From positions 33,368,741 to 33,432,740 of the forward strand of contig CM069593.1 of NCBI GenBank assembly GCA_035771175.1: a stretch of DNA of 64,000 nucleotides. The letters run 5' to 3'. The notes under the pieces are model-generated. The model was not told the origin of the DNA and did no database searches. It saw only the letters and a program-made list of their open reading frames with translations. Below, piece by piece: positions 63,001 through 64,000 of this stretch. The number at the start of each line of letters is the position of its first letter. The stretch's first letter is position 1. This DNA comes from Paratinospora sagittata (Eukaryota; Streptophyta; Magnoliopsida; Ranunculales; Menispermaceae). The position numbers and the translations under genes were made by a program.

Positions 63001-64000
63001 ATAAGGCTTTCCAGCAATTTGCCAAAATTTTCCATAAGGCACTAGCGCACTATCGGTGTTGATAGCACGCTGATAGGGTTCTATAATAAAACATTTGTTT
63101 TTCTGTAAATATGTCTATAGCGCGCCATCGGCCTTGATAACACGCTATCGGAAAGTCAAAAACTCGAGCTCTCGAGTTTGTGTATATCGACATGCTATAG
63201 CCTGCTATCTGTCAATAGAGAACGTGATACACAACCCAATAGCACGCTATCCATGTCTGGGACAAAAATCTGATATTTCTAACGAGGAAAATGTGGGCAC
63301 TTCTGCTTGCCCCACTTTTTTATTCCTTACACAGTTTTGCTAGGTTATCTTAATTAAAATATTCTCTACTAACACCTTGATGATTCCCATTGTCTAGCAC
63401 GCCCAAAACAACTTTAGATTAAACAACGTTTTGAATTCAAATCATTTTGTACTCTCTTGCTCTTTAACCTACAACTGCTAATTTTATAAAGCCCTCGTTC
63501 TCTGATTTTCAAAGATAGAACACACACGATTTTTGCAAGTTAGACTCAGCTTTCCAAAGAGTGTTTAAATAGAAGAAAGTCATGATTCTTGCATTTGCCC
63601 AATCAACCTTCGAACTGAATCAAAATTGCAAACTGTCTTGAAGATAACCTCATTATTTCGCAAGTTCTTCATTTTATCCCTTTTGTGATGAGATTTTCAA
63701 AGGCTATCTATTGTTTTAAACTGTAAGTATATGAAGTGTTCTCGGTAAGAAAACACATCAAACAAGAACACATCACCTGTATTTTTTTTCTAAGAGCTAC
63801 AACTAATATCATCAAAGTCTACAAAGATCAAGCTCGAATAACAAAGACATATATCATGTCTAATGCATTAGTTTGATCTTTGGTGTGCAGGGTAACCTCT
63901 CGATCAATCTCAACACTAAAACTTTGAAAATTGCAAAGTCTTCAAAATCACTTTAATATAGTATTCCATTTTGAAAAAAATGTTTTTCGAAAGGTTTTAA
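57009..64000 (+). repeat. Satellite higher-order repeat, 2,878-bp period, running off the right edge
   Basis: Landmarks 57009, 58197, 58765, 59931, 60499, 61644, 62809 and 63377 give spacings 1188, 568, 1166, 568, 1145, 1165 and 568. The pattern 568+1145+1165 equals 2,878 bp, and 59.1-61.1 kb recurs at 62.0-64.0 kb almost without change. An earlier copy of the 1,734-bp part (57.5-59.2 kb) lacks the 1,145-bp monomer. The 568-bp monomer has two deletions: one at about 58305 joins CTAATTTT to CAATGAG, and one at about 58511 fuses two TATAGCGCGC sites. No genes. Confidence 0.93.

Noticed and set aside
18851..63343. The many 60-100-residue ORFs along the satellite as genes
   Set aside because: They repeat with the 1.19-kb period, mostly begin at TTG or GTG, lack domains, and overlap on both strands. 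They are by-products of a homogenised repeat.
17926..64000. Calling the array centromeric or subtelomeric
   Set aside because: No telomere repeats, CRM-type centromeric retroelements or array end are visible; sequence alone cannot place it.

Overview
The window looks like plant nuclear heterochromatin, most likely from a flowering plant. It contains no host gene that I can recognise. The evidence for a plant is the Ty3/gypsy chromovirus coding remnants (Tekay/Del-like gag, integrase and C-terminal chromodomain-like tails) and an ORF resembling the plant-only 'putative plant transposon protein' domain. The species cannot be named from the sequence.

About 47 kb of the 64 kb is one AT-rich tandem satellite with a monomer of about 1,190 bp. 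Using the landmark TTGATGATTCCCATTGTCT, intact monomers start at 17926, 19118, 20309, 21501, 22692, 23883, 25074, 26269, 27459, then 30581, 31771, 32959, 34149, 35338 and 36523, and on to the right edge. I recognise no known family in it. The array runs in + orientation except for an inverted block at about 990-11763. It carries several truncated or internally duplicated monomers. Its right end (about 57.5-64 kb) has a 2,878-bp higher-order repeat built of 568-, 1,145- and 1,165-bp monomers.

Three retroelement insertions interrupt the array, each with a 5-bp target-site duplication (TSD). (1) 1026-9655, minus strand, TSD CACCT: a degenerate Ty3/gypsy element. It has a full 3' LTR with an AACGTT minisatellite directly upstream of its TATA box, a 5' LTR missing its inner end, an unusual extra ORF before gag, gag-pol with several nonsense codons, and a deletion that removes most of reverse transcriptase, RNase H and the integrase core. 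(2) 12577-17925, plus strand, TSD TTGAT: a composite of a 408-bp foldback palindrome, a tRNA-related SINE-like segment, the RNase H-integrase end of a Ty3/gypsy element and one 2,865-bp LTR, all inside a single TSD. (3) 37043-39853, TSD AGTTT: a solo LTR related to the LTR of insertion 2.

No element here looks able to move on its own. The biology is therefore satellite evolution (homogenisation, inversion, higher-order repeat formation) and retroelement decay or chimerism, rather than a gene pathway. The most interesting objects are the composite insertion 12577-17925, the ACGT-core minisatellite promoter of insertion 1, and the unnamed palindrome-rich satellite with its higher-order repeat.
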